Made by a program: the position numbers and the translations under genes. Of a DNA stretch of 64,000 nucleotides, positions 48,401 through 62,034 are shown piece after piece. The stretch's first letter is position 1. Every line of letters starts with the position of its first letter. Origin of the DNA: Pipra filicauda (Eukaryota; Chordata; Aves; Passeriformes; Pipridae); the NCBI RefSeq assembly GCF_003945595.2, contig NW_024104672.1:1-64000 (forward strand), written 5' to 3'. The notes below the pieces were generated by a model. The model was given only the letters and a program-made list of their open reading frames with translations. It had not been told where the DNA came from and made no database searches.

Positions 48401-51400
48401 GAAATCAGGACATTTAAATGGAAGATGCAGTGGGCAGGAATGTTGTCGCATTATAGCTGAAATGAAAATAATATTGTATCTGCAACAACTCATGGTAAAA
48501 TCACTACTGTATTGTTATTTATGGATACATGCTAACAGGACAAGAAATGGACCTACTAACATACAGAAATGTTGTAGAACTACAGTTTAGATTAAGAAAA
48601 AGGGTAAGAGTACATCTGCCTCAATGAAAGATAACATACTTCAAAACAGAAAAGAAGAAAGGATTACACCATGTCACTCTAACCTTTTGCACTCTTACTA
48701 GATTTCCTGATACTGTCCCTGATGAGACAGAGAGATAATAAAAACCTACTTAGACATCATTTGTCAAGGCAGAAGCTTTACCTGGGCTGGCAGTAGAAAA
48801 AACATGTGAGTTTTTTTCTGACAAAAAACCTGACATGCTGGAGAGTTGTGGCCAAGAAGGAGAACTCACCTAATTCTAGCTTTCAAAAATTCTTAAAATT
48901 ATTGAGGAATCAAAAAAAAAAGAAATCTGTCTCAGATGCCTTGAAGGTGAATACTACTCTCTTTTTCAGTGTTGGCAGACACTCCTTTGAACAGAAACAG
49001 ATCAAGTTGTTTTACCTGTTTAAGATGGAAGGTGGGAAAAGGGTATTTTCAGAAAAGCATAATACAATCTAATAAGGGTTAAGTAATGTTACCAAAGTAG
49101 CCTATGTCCCAGTAGCATATTCTTTTGAAATAGATGCTACATGGAGAACTTCAGAGCAGTTGCTTTAGCAAACAAGGCAAGAGCAGGAAGGAGAACAGGG
49201 TGCAAGGGGACTGGGAGGGCCGTGCCAGCCACCTGCTACAGGAGAAACCTCCCTGTATGCCACAGTAATGTTATGTTGTGCCTCAGGCCAGGGCTGCCCT
49301 GTCACAGCAAGAAACTGCTCATATGGTCCACTTGGCCATGGTGGGGGACACGTGTCAGAGGCAGTCTCCAAAATGACCCTGGATATCTGGCAGTGAGTTA
49401 GTTGTCCAGGGTGATGACAGCTTCACGAGGCTTTTGTCTGATCAAATGAATGCACTTAGTGTGGGAAGGCAGCTGGAGGTAACCAGATCAACATTTACCT
49501 AGAAGGCTACATTTTGAACTTATAATGATTTTCAGATACCATTACAGCACGCTGAGCCTATTACTTTGTGAGGGTTAAGCGTATTAATCTATCAATGATA
49601 TGAAAGGCAAGAACTGGTTCAGCAAGAAAATGCCATCTTATCGTCAGCCATCTGCAGCGAACCCGCCTTCACGGTCTGTTTCACCATTTCATGGCATTTC
49701 TGAAGTTTGCAGACTGTGTACAGGCACCAGGTGCTGCTGCTGGTTTATCAAATGGGAGCTGTTTGCTCTGATGCCTTTGCCCTTGTGTAGGACTAGCTGC
49801 ATCCTGTGCATTCAACAGAGAAGACAATCTGGAAAGTCAAGGGACTGGATCAGCTACTCCTGTGCAGAGAAAGCAGAGGGACAGTTACTGCTTTCATCCT
49901 TTTCACCCTGTTTTCATTAAGGTGGTGGTAGATACCTCCTAAGGGGACATGCAGAGGAGTTGTCTCTATGCTGTGCTAAGAAGACTTTTGCATACCTGCA
50001 CAGATCTTTCAAAAAGCACTAACATTGAGCGTACAAGTGAAAAATATTTCCTGCAGAGAAAATAATTACAAAAAAATTGTGCCACTATACCTGGTGCTTC
50101 TACAGTCAGTAAAACTAGGATCACACAACCACGTGAAGCATTGGAGGACAATCCTCTTCCCCCACTAGGTGAGTAAATCAACCCCCAGTGCTCACAGGAA
50201 GGCTGCAAGACATGAGAAATGGGACTGCCACAAAGGAAAGATAGGCAGGCTTCCTCTCTCCACATACATGTCCCTCTTCCAAGTCAAGTAAGCAGGGGTC
50301 AACAATGGCAAAAATATAGCAGTCTTCTCATTGATACTTTGGTGTCATTATTAGAATAATTTTTAGGAATTCTCACAATCCTTTTTCACTTGAAATGAGC
50401 AGACTTCAGTCTCTATAAGCTGGCCAAAACAGCCAACACACGGAAATCACAGAAATTGAGGAATCAAAATTGGCATAAAAATATAGCAAAAAATATATTT
50501 AAAACAATGTCAACACACAGTTCCTTTATGCTTTTCCATATATATTCAAAAGCAATCCACTATTACAGTTCAGAGATTTCATTCCTTGCTTTATAGGGCA
50601 AAAACCTGAGTTATGAGCTCCCTACCCTGAGGAAGATTTAAGTAGGCTCAGGAAATGTCATATAGACCATTGTTAAAAACAGATAGTAAAGTGGGAATCA
50701 GATGAGGCGATAAAAGCTGTTGTATGCCCAAGAGATAACATTTTTACGTCTTTAGAACAATTTGTTTTCATCACCCGGTACTACCTGCAAAATACTATTT
50801 ACCCCGAGTTAAGCACTGGCAATTCATTAAAGACTAAACAGAACTGGAAATACGGTACCATGGTACCATCGCTAACAGGTTGAACAGAGGATATGGGACC
50901 TTGACAGGCTGGTGCAAATCAGCATGAAACCTTTGCATGTAAAGTTTGAAATTCACTGCTCTTTGCATCTTATTTCACTTAGAAATGAAATTGCTTGTTC
51001 TAAAACGTTGCTGAGATGGACAAAGTCCATTTCTCAATGGCACGTGGACTTTGGTGTTAAGTAGAAAAATGCCTCTTTCCAAATGTAAATTAGTCTATTA
51101 TTTTGGAGTGGAGCTGTAAAAATCAAAGAAACAACCAACAAACCATTTCTGCATGTTCTGATCGCAACATGGCTCTCAGCAGAAAATGTGAATGAGGCAA
51201 GAACTGGGATAGAACAAAATCAAAGACATAGAAATGCTGACTATTTTATTAAAAAGCTGCGCTGAATAAGCTATGGGTGCTCTTATAGAGGCTTCAAACT
51301 GAGATATTTGTCATTAGGATGGAGGACTTTGCCAGATGAGCAGCACTGGATCCCAGGCCCAATGTTTTTCAGAAATCTGGAAAGGTAAGGAGCAGAAGGA

Positions 51401-51420
51401 CGGTAGAATGAGGATGCGTG
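45465..51420. other. AT-rich interval upstream of the CpG island, no gene seen
   Basis: No protein-like exon, RNA gene or repeat family that I can support. A 97-codon minus-strand frame at 47853-48146 with one hydrophobic stretch is within chance expectation. Confidence 0.45.
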
Positions 51421-51829
51421 GACTAGGGGCTTGCCCCAGCACAACTCATATCAGACAGCTACTAGCCTCCTGCAGCCAGTCCCCGTGCAGCCAGTCACTG
51501 TGGAAAATCCCTACCAGGAGTGACAGCGTCACCAAAACATTGCACGTGGAAACAGAGCAGCCAAAAGCCGTGCAGGTGGCAAAGGTACGGGGACCTGCGC
51601 GAAGCACGACAATACAGACGCTGTGGGATCCCACTTTCGAGGCCCCTTGGCAGACCAACCGCGACACCACGGTACACAGAGTGCAGTGGTGCAGAGGGCT
51701 CGGCTGCCTTCCCACTACACCTTGTTGGCTCAACACCTTCAGACCCTGTGCTTAAAGTCTTCAGACCTGGGAGACGTCCTACTTGCTCATCTCCAGCAGC
51801 AGCACCGAGGTCGCGTCTGTGGAGACTAA

Positions 51830-52560
51830 AACCTCTCGGTGTAGCACTGTGGACGGGAACACGGCCCCACAGCAGCCGGGTCGCGGGTGGATCGGGACAC
51901 CCGTGCCGCGGCCGCCGAGGGGGCTGCGCCTCTCGCTCTCCCCCGCGCCCCCTCCTCAAGATGGAGGCGCGGCACCTCCTCACCTTACTGCCGGCAGGAA
52001 AACACCCCCCCAGTCCCTCTTGGGATAGAGCTGGACCAACCCTTCGGTGGCAGGGGAGCCGCCTCCCACCCCTCCTCTGCCATTCGCAGGGGTGCTGCTG
52101 CTGCTGCCCACAGGTGTGGCTCCCTCCCGGGGCGGGGACTCGGAGCCGGGGCAGCGGCGGCGGGCGGTGCGTGCTCGGGGGGTGTCTGTGGGCAGTGATC
52201 CTGCGCGGAACGCGGCGGCCGTCCCCCGGGAGCGGTGTGGAGGGACGGCGCCTGCTCCTGAGTCAGCAGCGGGAGGAGGCGGGCGGCACTTCGCCGCCCT
52301 GCCCGGCCCCGCTCCCAGCTGCCGGCGCCGAGCGCCCGCGGGAGGAAGGGGGCGGCGGGGCCGTGCCGGCTCCTGCCCTCCTTCGCCTCCAGGTAGGATC
52401 GCTGCCGCGGCCTGGGCGGAGGGGGCGGAAAACGGAGCCGGTGCTCCCCGAGCTAGGCGCTTGGGCAGCCGCTCCCGGCGAGGCGCAGACTGGGCTCCGG
52501 GGGAAAGAGAGCCCTGCTGTGAGCGCCGGGCTGGAATGCTACGGGACAGCGGTAGCGATG
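51830..52560 (+). promoter_or_regulatory. CpG-island promoter
   Basis: This is the only dense CpG cluster in the right half of the window. It contains several GC boxes (GGGGCGGGG near 52130, GAGGCGGGCGG near 52275, AGGGGGCGG near 52349, GAGGGGGCGG near 52420), a MARE/AP-1-like TGAGTCAGCAG at about 52259, and a YY1-like CAAGATGGAGGCG at 51957-51969. I see no clear TATA box. This is the usual form of a vertebrate housekeeping-type promoter. Long open frames across it reflect low stop frequency in GC-rich DNA, not coding. Confidence 0.8.
52240..52392 (+). other. Probable non-coding first exon ending at a splice donor
   Basis: The island ends in CGCCTCCAG followed by GTAGGATC, a good donor at 52392/52393 on the plus strand. 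This sets the likely transcription direction as rightward. The exon start is not defined and I see no convincing ATG-led frame, so it is probably 5' UTR. The gene cannot be named, because its coding exons would lie beyond the window or are not recognisable here. Confidence 0.4.
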
Positions 52561-52867
52561 AGCCATCCGGTCTTCCAGGGAGCTCTCCCTCCCTGCCTCC
52601 TTCACTCCACCGTCTGCATGTGGCAAAATGTGTATCCTGTGCGACCTGTTAGGCCGGGAGCGTGGGGAGATACAACAGTCGGCTGCATTGGGGGAATGTG
52701 TGTGTGTGTTTTGGTTTTTAATTTGCAGATATATTTATTTATGTATATATAGAAAAATAAGTGTTTTAGTATGAAGGATCAGTTTCGATAGGATGGTTCC
52801 TAATGCGTGTGCATTTAGCTGTGTCTGATCTGAGCTCAGAAATCATAGGTTCATGTTGTTCTCCATG

Positions 52868-52900
52868 TATATATCTATCTATCTCTCTCTCTCTATACAT
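52868..52900. repeat. TATC/TC microsatellite
   Basis: A run of ATCT units followed by TC units. Confidence 0.85.
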
Positions 52901-52904
52901 ATCT

Positions 52905-55900
52905 TCAAGGAATGTAAGAATATTACTCTTGCTAAGCTGCTCTCCATTTTCTGTCAAAGTGTGTGTTTGTTACAGCCCAGATGTGTCTGCTGAGCATGGT
53001 GCTTACGTGTAGTATGCGAAGTGCTTTGTCAGGTTGCATTCTGAGCAGTAGAGCAGAGCTTAAGCAGAAGAAAGTACTAAGTGTGATTTTTATATGTCGC
53101 TGCAGTTTTGGGTGTTACCTGCATCGATGTTGCTATACAAAACCAGGAGACAGTTCCATCCTCCTGACCTGCTTCAGGAGCCTATTGCAGAAAGCCTATG
53201 AGTAGTCAGACAGCTGAGGGAACAATATGAAGCCCAAACTCTTTTGCCCTCTGTTCCTCCCTATCTGTTTATACTGTAGGAACACTCTCATGTTCCTCAC
53301 ACTGGCTGCATGACAAGTTAGTGGAGTTGATATATTAAACTCTTTGGGGTAGGTTCTGTGTCTGTCTTTGCCTTTGCAATATCTTGTAGTAGAAGACTGG
53401 TTCTCAACCACACAACTCTAATAGATATTTGTTTTGTTTAATTATCCATTCCTTGTGTGGCAAGATTGACGGTGTTGGTTGATGTTTCCCAATTAGGCAT
53501 TGCACTGAGTTAAATTTAAATCTTTAAAAACCTGGCATAATACAGAGTTAATAAGTGATACTGTCCATACTCATTTTGGTGGCTTAGATGATGGGAGGTA
53601 AGCTGCTCAAAATGTTGTACATCAAACTGTGTGTCTGAGTGGTGCAAGTAAGGTTAGAGTGTACATGTACAAGCTTTGTAGGCTGATGCTTTTCCCTTAA
53701 GCACAAGGCAGTGGAGAATGCAGTATAACCTGGTTTATACCTTATTTAAGATAATAGAGTTATGGTCGTGGTCTGTGGTTTCTTGCCCAGTTTAGTCTTT
53801 TCCCCACCATTTCCTCTGCGGAGTACTGTGATGGAGGGCTGGAGGAGCACTTCTGTAACACTTCTGAAAACTTCAAGTTCCACAGAAAACACATTCAAAT
53901 GTGAATCTGTTTCATCTTCATTAGTTCCATATCAACTAGTTGCAATTCTGTCAATTCTAATGAGCTGCATGAAGTGAAGAAGTTTTGGTGACCGGGAGAT
54001 GCCATAGTTTAATTCAGCTTTGTGTACAGATGATCTCTCAGCGTGTTGGTTTGGATGCTCTCTGAGCGGGCTGCCAATTTCAATAGTGTGGAGAGGAAGG
54101 AGTTACCATGGACAGGTTTCTGAACCTGTTTGTGAAGTCTCCATCAGAATTGCTTTAAAAACAGTTGATTCCTTCTGGTCCCCATGTGCACAGACACAGG
54201 ATCTGTTTCAGGTGGAGCCCTTCAGACTCTTTCCAGCTCTACCTTCTGTGATGTTAAAGAAGGTTTGCTATGGGCTTCTGGACATACCAGTTGTATGGAC
54301 TTTGCTTAAAAATCTTTCCTTTAAGAAAGCATGTGGGAAAGGGTTATGCATGCTAGTTTTGATAGGGGTACTAAATGTATATCCTTCAAGGGAAATTGGT
54401 GATTAAAGGTGGAGTTGTGATCAAGTGTTGTATATCCAGCAGTCTCCAATTTCAACACTGTAGAGAAAGCAGAGAACCATTGTAATGGATATTGTACCCA
54501 TGGGGAGAAATCCTTCCTACTGTCAGGCAGTTAGCTTTCAATTTCTGTCACAGAGTGTCTTTCTGAACAAATTTATAGTCTAATTTAATAGCAGATATAG
54601 TTACTTTTCCATTTCAGCACCTAATCTCTTCCTGAATGGTGCCACAGTATGATCTTTGAGTATTTTTCAGGATGATGTGACTTTATACTGAGCAGATTGG
54701 AATTGAGTCAGTCCGGTTGGAGATAATATGAACGTGGTTAATCTAATGCCAGTTTTCAGCTAGTTAGCCTTGGTGAAGGGGCAGTTTAGAGGTTGTTTCC
54801 TGTCCTACTGCATTTTCTTTGATAAATCTGTCCTCTATACAGTTTGTTAACTGTTCTGCATGTTGCAAGGAGTTCCCCTGGTTAAATATAGATGGGTTTT
54901 AGAGAAATAAAATGTGCTCAGTTATCTGAGATTGGGCTCCAGAAGTTTACATTTTAGGGGAGTGTGTTTACACACTTGTACTTTAGCTGTTTATAACAAG
55001 CAGGTAGGTTTCTGAACAGCAGATAAGGAAGATTTCTATGAATTTATATCTTGAGGTCAAATGAGGATTTTTCCATTGTCTTTCCATGTACCTCTACATT
55101 TTTGCCACATAGTCCCCTCTTTCCACAGATTGCACTGATGGCATGACACATGGGCTACCATTTTCAATTACGGAAACTGGATGGCACATTTTTTGAGGGT
55201 GGGCCTGTAGACATTCAAAATGCAGTTTTGTCTTCTCTGGCTTGGCTTATTTTACAGAAGTCATGAGAACTCAATTACCTGCTGGTAATCTGTTCTTCTC
55301 TGGTTGAAATCAGTCAGTGAATGGCTTAAAGAGTAGGTAAGTGGAAAAAAAAAAAAAGGAAAATCTCTCAAGTAAGCTTTTTCTCTATGGGAGAGCAGGC
55401 TAACAATGAACATAAAAGTTGACATGGTCATGTGGGTGAAAGGACTTACCCCTTCATCCCCCACTTTCTTAGCTAAGAAAATGTGCTAATTTTTCTACTC
55501 TTACGTCAACACACAAGATTTAGATCTAGAAATGGATGTACAGCATCCAACTGCATTAAAAATCTTTTCCGGAAGGTGATAAAATACCAAGACACAAATG
55601 GAGATAGTGTTTATGTACTTCACTTGGAAGATTTGGGCTTTTCTGGCTATCTGCTGTTGTACCCACGCCCCTTATGCAAGCTCTTTTTCCTGCAGTGTGT
55701 GTGATTGTATCTCAGGCAGTCACTGGGTATTCAATACTCTAATCTCAGAAATGGTCAATTAGCTTTGTTGACATTAGTACTTACATTGCTTGATCCAGTC
55801 TCTGCCAGTCAATCTGTGAACAGCCCTTGAAAGCTATCATAAATTAGATGTACTTCTAAGTCCGGTTTTATAACACCATAGTGTAATACAAAAATATTAT

Positions 55901-58900
55901 CTAAAATCCTAGAACGTCCATTTGAATTCAAGTGTCAGACTATTGCTTCTTCTACATGAGTGAACTTTGCATTTCATGTAAGGGGAGTTCAGAGAACTTC
56001 TACAGTAAAACTTAAATTTTAATGTAGTAGTTTTTAATTGTCTTCCTCCACAATGTTTGCATCATGAGTACTATTACTGCTATAACGTCAAAGTAAAATC
56101 TAGTAGTTAATTAAGTGCAAGAATTCAAATTGCACTGGACAATAACATAAAAGCTTTTGCAACCCTTTCTGTAGATGGTATTGCTTTGGCTGAAGTTATA
56201 AACTTGTTTTTTTCAAGACAGCCTCATGTTTTATGTGACAGCTGGCCCCTCCATTTCGGTAGCAAGTGCCTGCAATTTCCTTTGAACTGTGATCATTTCT
56301 GTGTTCGGCGCTTCTGAGATCACTGTCCAGGGTTCCTACATAGTATGTTTGCAAACTTGGATCTCCAGTCTGCAAATATTAGCTTTGATGCTTAGGTAGA
56401 GATCACTCAAGAAGAGTCAATTTTAATTTATTTTTTTTTAAGCGTTAGATATTAAATAGCAGTATTAACAATTGCAACAGTTCAGTTATCCTAGATGAAA
56501 TCTTTTAAATCCTAACAGTGACTTAAACGGGGTCAAGAGTTTGTCAGTATTTGAAGTCTTGACCAATCTATGAAAAACTGTGGATCTTGTGGTTTTAAAT
56601 GGTGTGGCTTTCCCTGCAGTAGAGAGAGATTTATTTTTTTCTACTGAAAATTGATACTTTTTCAATAATTACTGTAGTTCAGGGAATGGCACTTAAGGAA
56701 AAATTGTCAGAATCACAAGAACTGCAGTTCAAAATGATGGTTTGAATCAATTAATACTTCCTTTTAATTTGAGGACTTATATTCTAAGTGGAAAAAAATG
56801 CCGTTAGTTTCAGCCCAGCATTACGGTCAAGTGGGTTTTTTTGTGTAGTTTCAGTGTAGTCATTTTTGACCTTGAACAAGTGCAAAATAAATACATTTTT
56901 CTGTTCTGTGCGCTTATATGATCCAGATTAAACTATGTGATTATCTTTCTTCCAGCTCTCCTTATAATTTACTCAAGCTTCTCCAGAAGCATCAACCTAC
57001 ACCTGCAAATTGTACCTCTGCTGCATAAGGATGCCTCGGTATCTAGTTGGAGCTCACAGTGAGGTGCAGCGTGCTGTGTGTAATAGCATTCTGTCAAATG
57101 GCACTTGAACTAGGCAGTCGACTGAGACCACAAGACTTTGTCACAGGCCTTCAGTCAGCTGTTGGGCAGTAGAAACTTTGAGTTCTGCAAGCTGACAAAA
57201 ATTTCAACCACCTTTTATGCATTTTCTTCTGTGATCTGTGTTCCTGTTGAAAAAAAACTTAATTATATAGTGGAAGTAGCTAGATAGAGAAATTCTGAAA
57301 TACCCTTCATAGGAGGCTTAGGACAGGCTAAATAAAAATCCAGAGGATGATGTAAGGATGCTTTGTCTTTCCTCTGTGCTGTGGAAGGGTCAAGATACCA
57401 TCTTGTTCCTTCAATCTCTTCCTTTCCAGGTCTCACTTAATTTTCATTACGGAGTACATATTCAATATTGCCTCACTTATCAGTTCTCTCTGCTATGTCC
57501 TTGTGAAAATAGAAAACATGGGGACGAAAGTATGATGGTTTGGAGAAATTGTTCAGTAGTTTCACTGCCTTCTGAAGGGACATATTTTGATTAGTGGGGA
57601 GTGCGGGGCTCTCAAGTATCTGACAATCTCATTCTGTGCTACTGACTTTTCCTGAGAGTTAGCTTTTGGTTAGTTCCCCCTTCTTGCTGGGCTGGCTGAC
57701 CTCAGGGTTATACAAATGTTTGTATTGCAAATTAAGTAATAACAATCCTGAAATATTCTGACCTTTTACACTTAATACTGTATGCCATAATACGATGTAA
57801 ATCCGGAGTCTGATAATAGTATTTTTATTTCTCAGCAGAGTAGTTCCACCATTCATTGGTGGGTTTAAAATATTCTGTCCTTCCTTGTAAATAGCTCTTG
57901 ACACCATATACCCCTACTAACTCTCTCACCTTTAGGATTTCCACTACTGTTTGCTCTTTCCACAGCAATTGTAATAAAAGCTACTTAAATCTTGTAGAAT
58001 AAAATTGCTCTTTCTGTGAAGCACTGCAACTCTGTCTTTATTTGTCCAGTTGGTGTCACTTAGCAGTTTACAGAGCTGTGAATACCAGTGGAGTTAGTGG
58101 AGCAGGTAGCCTATCCAGCTTAACATGGCAGGGTATTTTCAGCTATTCAGTTTGGTTTTTTATCATGGTTAACTTGTTGTTCGTGCCCTGGACTTAACCA
58201 AGGAAATTGATGTAGAGTTGGGATGTAATGCCAGCCTAATGTACGCCTTCACCAAGGGCTCCCTGTGAAGCCCTTCTGAATAAAGCAGAGAGACATTTGC
58301 AATTATTGCTGTATCCTGAGGCTGCAATAACTTTCCATCAGTAGTCATGGTGTTTTTTTTTCAAGTATGGGTACCTATTGTTAGAAAATAGTGTGAGAGG
58401 AAGGTGACTTTGCACAGGTCACAAGCATTGATGACTCTGCAATATCTTCCGCATCTGCTGAAGGGCTTGAAAATTATCTCCTTTATTTAGATGCCTAACC
58501 TGTGGCTGTTTTGATGATGTGTGTTCATACAGTATGTGTTGTTGTTAGAACTCCTAGTGTCTGCACACGTCCTGAATTATTCTCTGTATTATTAGGGAAA
58601 AATGGCCTGAAGTTTTATTTTTCTTTCTTCTGCAGTATTTATACAATGTTAATGCTCAGCTCTTGAGTAACTGTCTTGGGTGTTAGTGCAGGTACAATAA
58701 CTGATGAAATAACTGATGAAATTTAAATTCTTCATGAGAGGTGGATTTCCCAAAGGATTGTCTTGTATTATGTTTAATAGAAATGTTGGCATATATGCAT
58801 GTGTGTATACATATATATATATGTATAGAGACACTTTCATTAAGTGAACATTACCATGTGTTCATTTACTCAGCCAGCCTGCTTTATATAAGAGATACTG

Positions 58901-61280
58901 TCAGTTCAAATATGTGGGGCTTGTTTTACCTCTGGGTTGAGTTTCAGATACTGTTTCCGTATTTATTTTGGCGTGTTACCTGGCTGTGCTAATGACCAGA
59001 AGGACAAGAAGGCAAGAAGCCCCTGCCTGCCTTTACCCCCAGTGACAGTGTGGCTGGGCCCAGCGTTCAGGGCACTCGCTCTCCTCGAGGTTTCTGCTGC
59101 CTGGCATTGCTCTCTGACTGCCTTCATGACACCACTTGTTCTTGTCTCTGATTTTGTAAGAGTGCAGGCATTCTGCTACACCTTTTGTAGGGCACCAGCA
59201 TACTGCCTTATGCTCTATTTGCCGTTTCAGAGCTGTAGGATTCAAATGTATTCCCAGACACAGGTAATTCAGTCCATACAAATTCTTATGGTTATAGCCC
59301 TGGCCTAATTAGGTGTAGGAAGTGGCAATATAGTTCTGCTTGGCTGACTCCTTTCTGTCTCTAAGGGAGAAAGTTACTTCATTCTGCATTAAAGCTAAGA
59401 TGAAGCAACATGTAGAGTGAGATTTAGGGTGGAGAAGAGGGGGAAAATATTGGCAGTTCCTTTTTCTTGGAAAGCTGTTGTTCTTCATTGTGTTATCTAC
59501 GAGAAGATGTTGTGGTCCTGATCAGGAACTGCATATGTTTAAAAGATGGTGAAGTTGAAATGTTTGTATAGAGGGATCAGTTCAGAATTCCCTCTTATTC
59601 TCTTGGCTAGAGCACTACCAAAGCCTGCCAGCTGGACCAGAAGAACATAGCTTTCAGAGTAAGGCAGCATATGGATAATATGTGTCTATTTTTACCATAC
59701 CTGCTTCTCAAGGCTGCCATCCCTCTTCTAGCTAAGAGTTCAAGTCAGACTTGAACTCCTAAGAGCCAAGAAATGCCAAAGTAATTACCAGCAATGCTGG
59801 CTGCTTGTGTTATAAAAATAACAGGCTTTGTGATATCAGTGAAGGATAGAGATTCAGCTAGCAAATTAATCTTGCGGCCTGAGTTATTTTTAACTGCTGG
59901 AATCTCATGGCTTGCTACCTTCTTTAAAATTTAATGTCTTTTGTGTTTGTGTGATGAAACTTGCAGTTGTGGGGAACAGAACAGTGTCATGAGGATGATA
60001 AGGGCAGCATTGGATGCATACACTGCAGCAGTGTTTATTGTTTTAACAGTTCAAGAAGGCATGCGGTGTCTGGTAGCTTTGTTCTCATCTGTGGGTCAGA
60101 AGCTGTGCACTGAATTGTGACTTTGTGTACTTTGTGTCTGAGCTTGATCCTAATATCAGGAAACACAAGCTAGCGTTGCAGTGAATGCAAACTCTTTTAT
60201 TATGTGGAAATTAAACATCAATAGATGTGGAGCCACAAAGAAGCGCGGGAGGACACAGTGCTGCTTCTTTGCATTCACTGTATCCTCATATCGTGTGTCC
60301 CATAAGGATTCAGTGGAGATTCTACATGCGGTCCAAAATCTGGCATTTTGTAGCTTTGGCAAGTTGTATTTTCTTAATGTAAATTAAATTAAAAAAAAAG
60401 AAACTAAACCCACAACCATCTGCTACAAGAACTTGTGTTTCTGAACTCTGGACAAGTAATGCTGAAAAAATCTGGATCACTTGCACAACCTCTCAACGTT
60501 TTTCTTAGTGTTGCTAGAAGTAATCATGTGGACTCCTCAGTCAACTGTTCACTAGGAAATAGAAGCTGCTATTAGTCTCATCTTAGTGAGATAGTTAAGT
60601 TGCCCTTGCAGAGGAAAAAGGCCTATAAATAAACAAATTATTTTTCTTCCTCTGATCTGGGCTAATTCTGACCTCGTGATGTTCTGATACTGAGCCTGAT
60701 GCATTTTTCCTTAGGCTAAAGGACTAAAAGTCTCTCTTAGGCATCTGATCCATTTGGCCGCTTCTGGGAATGAGTGAAGGTTGAAGCAAATGCACAATAT
60801 CTCAGAAACCTTAAGCTGCAGTGATAAGCTCTTCTGCAAATCACAGGTTTTGGTGGCTAGCAACTTTTCCAAGTCTAGACAGATTTCCATAGAAACAGGA
60901 AAAAATCTGTATGTGAAATTCTGATCTTACTGTAATAATAATTTTTCTACCCTTCATATATGAGGTATTTGGGGTTTGTGGTAATAAGTTGGAAATACTT
61001 ATTAGGAACATAGCTTATCTCTGCTCCTCTGTTCTCTCTCTCAAAAGCAACAGGAACATTTCAAAAACTGTTGAAAGGTGGAGTTTATAAAAATCGTCCA
61101 CTCTGTACATCTCTCTAGTTTAGTTTGAATGTTCTGAAATAAAACACTAAATAGAAGCAATAACTTTGAGTAATGTGTTAGAATAAATGTACATGGGCAA
61201 GTGTAAGCTGGTGGCTTCAGCTGGAAAGGCTTAAGAAATCATCTCTTTTCAGCTGGAGATCGCTGCCTGCATAACCGAGA
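52905..61280. other. Probable first intron or intergenic DNA, no gene established
   Basis: The DNA is AT-rich with only short frames. One spliceable-looking segment starts at 56957 after a good pyrimidine tract (see findings). A short TA/TG microsatellite lies at about 58795-58826. Nothing else can be supported. Confidence 0.45.
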
Positions 61281-61287
61281 GCTGGGA

Positions 61288-62030
61288 TAGATTCATCAAG
61301 GCAAAATCATGCTTGACCAACCTCTTAGTGATGTCATTGTAGAAGTCTGACTTGGTAGATAAGGGGAAAACAGTGGATATTGCCTGTCTTGACCTCAGTA
61401 AGGCTTTGTCTCCCGTAATATTCTTGTAGAGAATCTATTAACTAGGGGCTGGATAAGTAGAGCATGAGGTGGATTGAAAACTGGCTGAATGGCTCCACTC
61501 AGAGTGAGGTGGTCAGTGGCACAAAGCCCAGTTGGAGGCCAGTAACTGGAGATGTAACCCAAGGGGCAGTACTGGGTCCAGTCCTGTTTAACATCTTCAT
61601 TACTTATCTGGATGGTAGTCCAGAGTATATCCTCAGCAAGTTTGCTGATGACACAAAACTTGGAGGAGTGCCTGATAGGCCAGATGGTCACGGTGCCATC
61701 CAGAGGGACATGGACAGGCTGGAAAAATGGGCTGACAGGAACCTCATAAAGTTTAGCAAGTGGAAGTGCACATGAGGAAGAACAACTCCATGGGGACATC
61801 CCAGCTGTAAAATACATTTGTAGAAAGGGACCTAGGGGTCCTGATGGACACCAGGTTGACCATAAGCCAGCACTGTGCCCTTGCTGCAAAGAAGGCAATT
61901 CTTGGAGATACTGGCTCTGTCTGGACATGGTCTTTTGGGAGCCAGCTCCAGGTTGCCCCATTTGAGCTGGGGGTAGACAAGGTGACAAGGTAGACGAAGT
62001 CCCTTCCAACCTCAGCCATTCTGTAGATTG
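61288..62030 (+). mobile_element. CR1 LINE, 5'-truncated, with ORF2 reverse-transcriptase remnant
   Basis: Plus-strand CR1. A segment matching the C-terminal part of the ORF2 reverse transcriptase is open at 61464-61775. It has the [13 protein letters not shown] block and the catalytic FADD motif (in [11 protein letters not shown]), followed by [19 protein letters not shown]. Upstream of it the frame is broken, and downstream an internal deletion joins it to a CR1 tail ending in CCCTTCCAACCTCAGCCATT. Not functional. Confidence 0.95.
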
Positions 62031-62034
62031 ATTG

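Noticed and set aside
51336..51384. Short ATG frame ending at a good donor (AAAG, GTAAGG)
   Set aside because: Only 16 codons, upstream of the CpG island, with no supporting acceptor or promoter signal.
51520..52752. 410-codon plus-strand open frame across the CpG island
   Set aside because: GC-rich DNA has few stops. The translation is low-complexity, all overlapping frames are also long, and a splice donor interrupts it.
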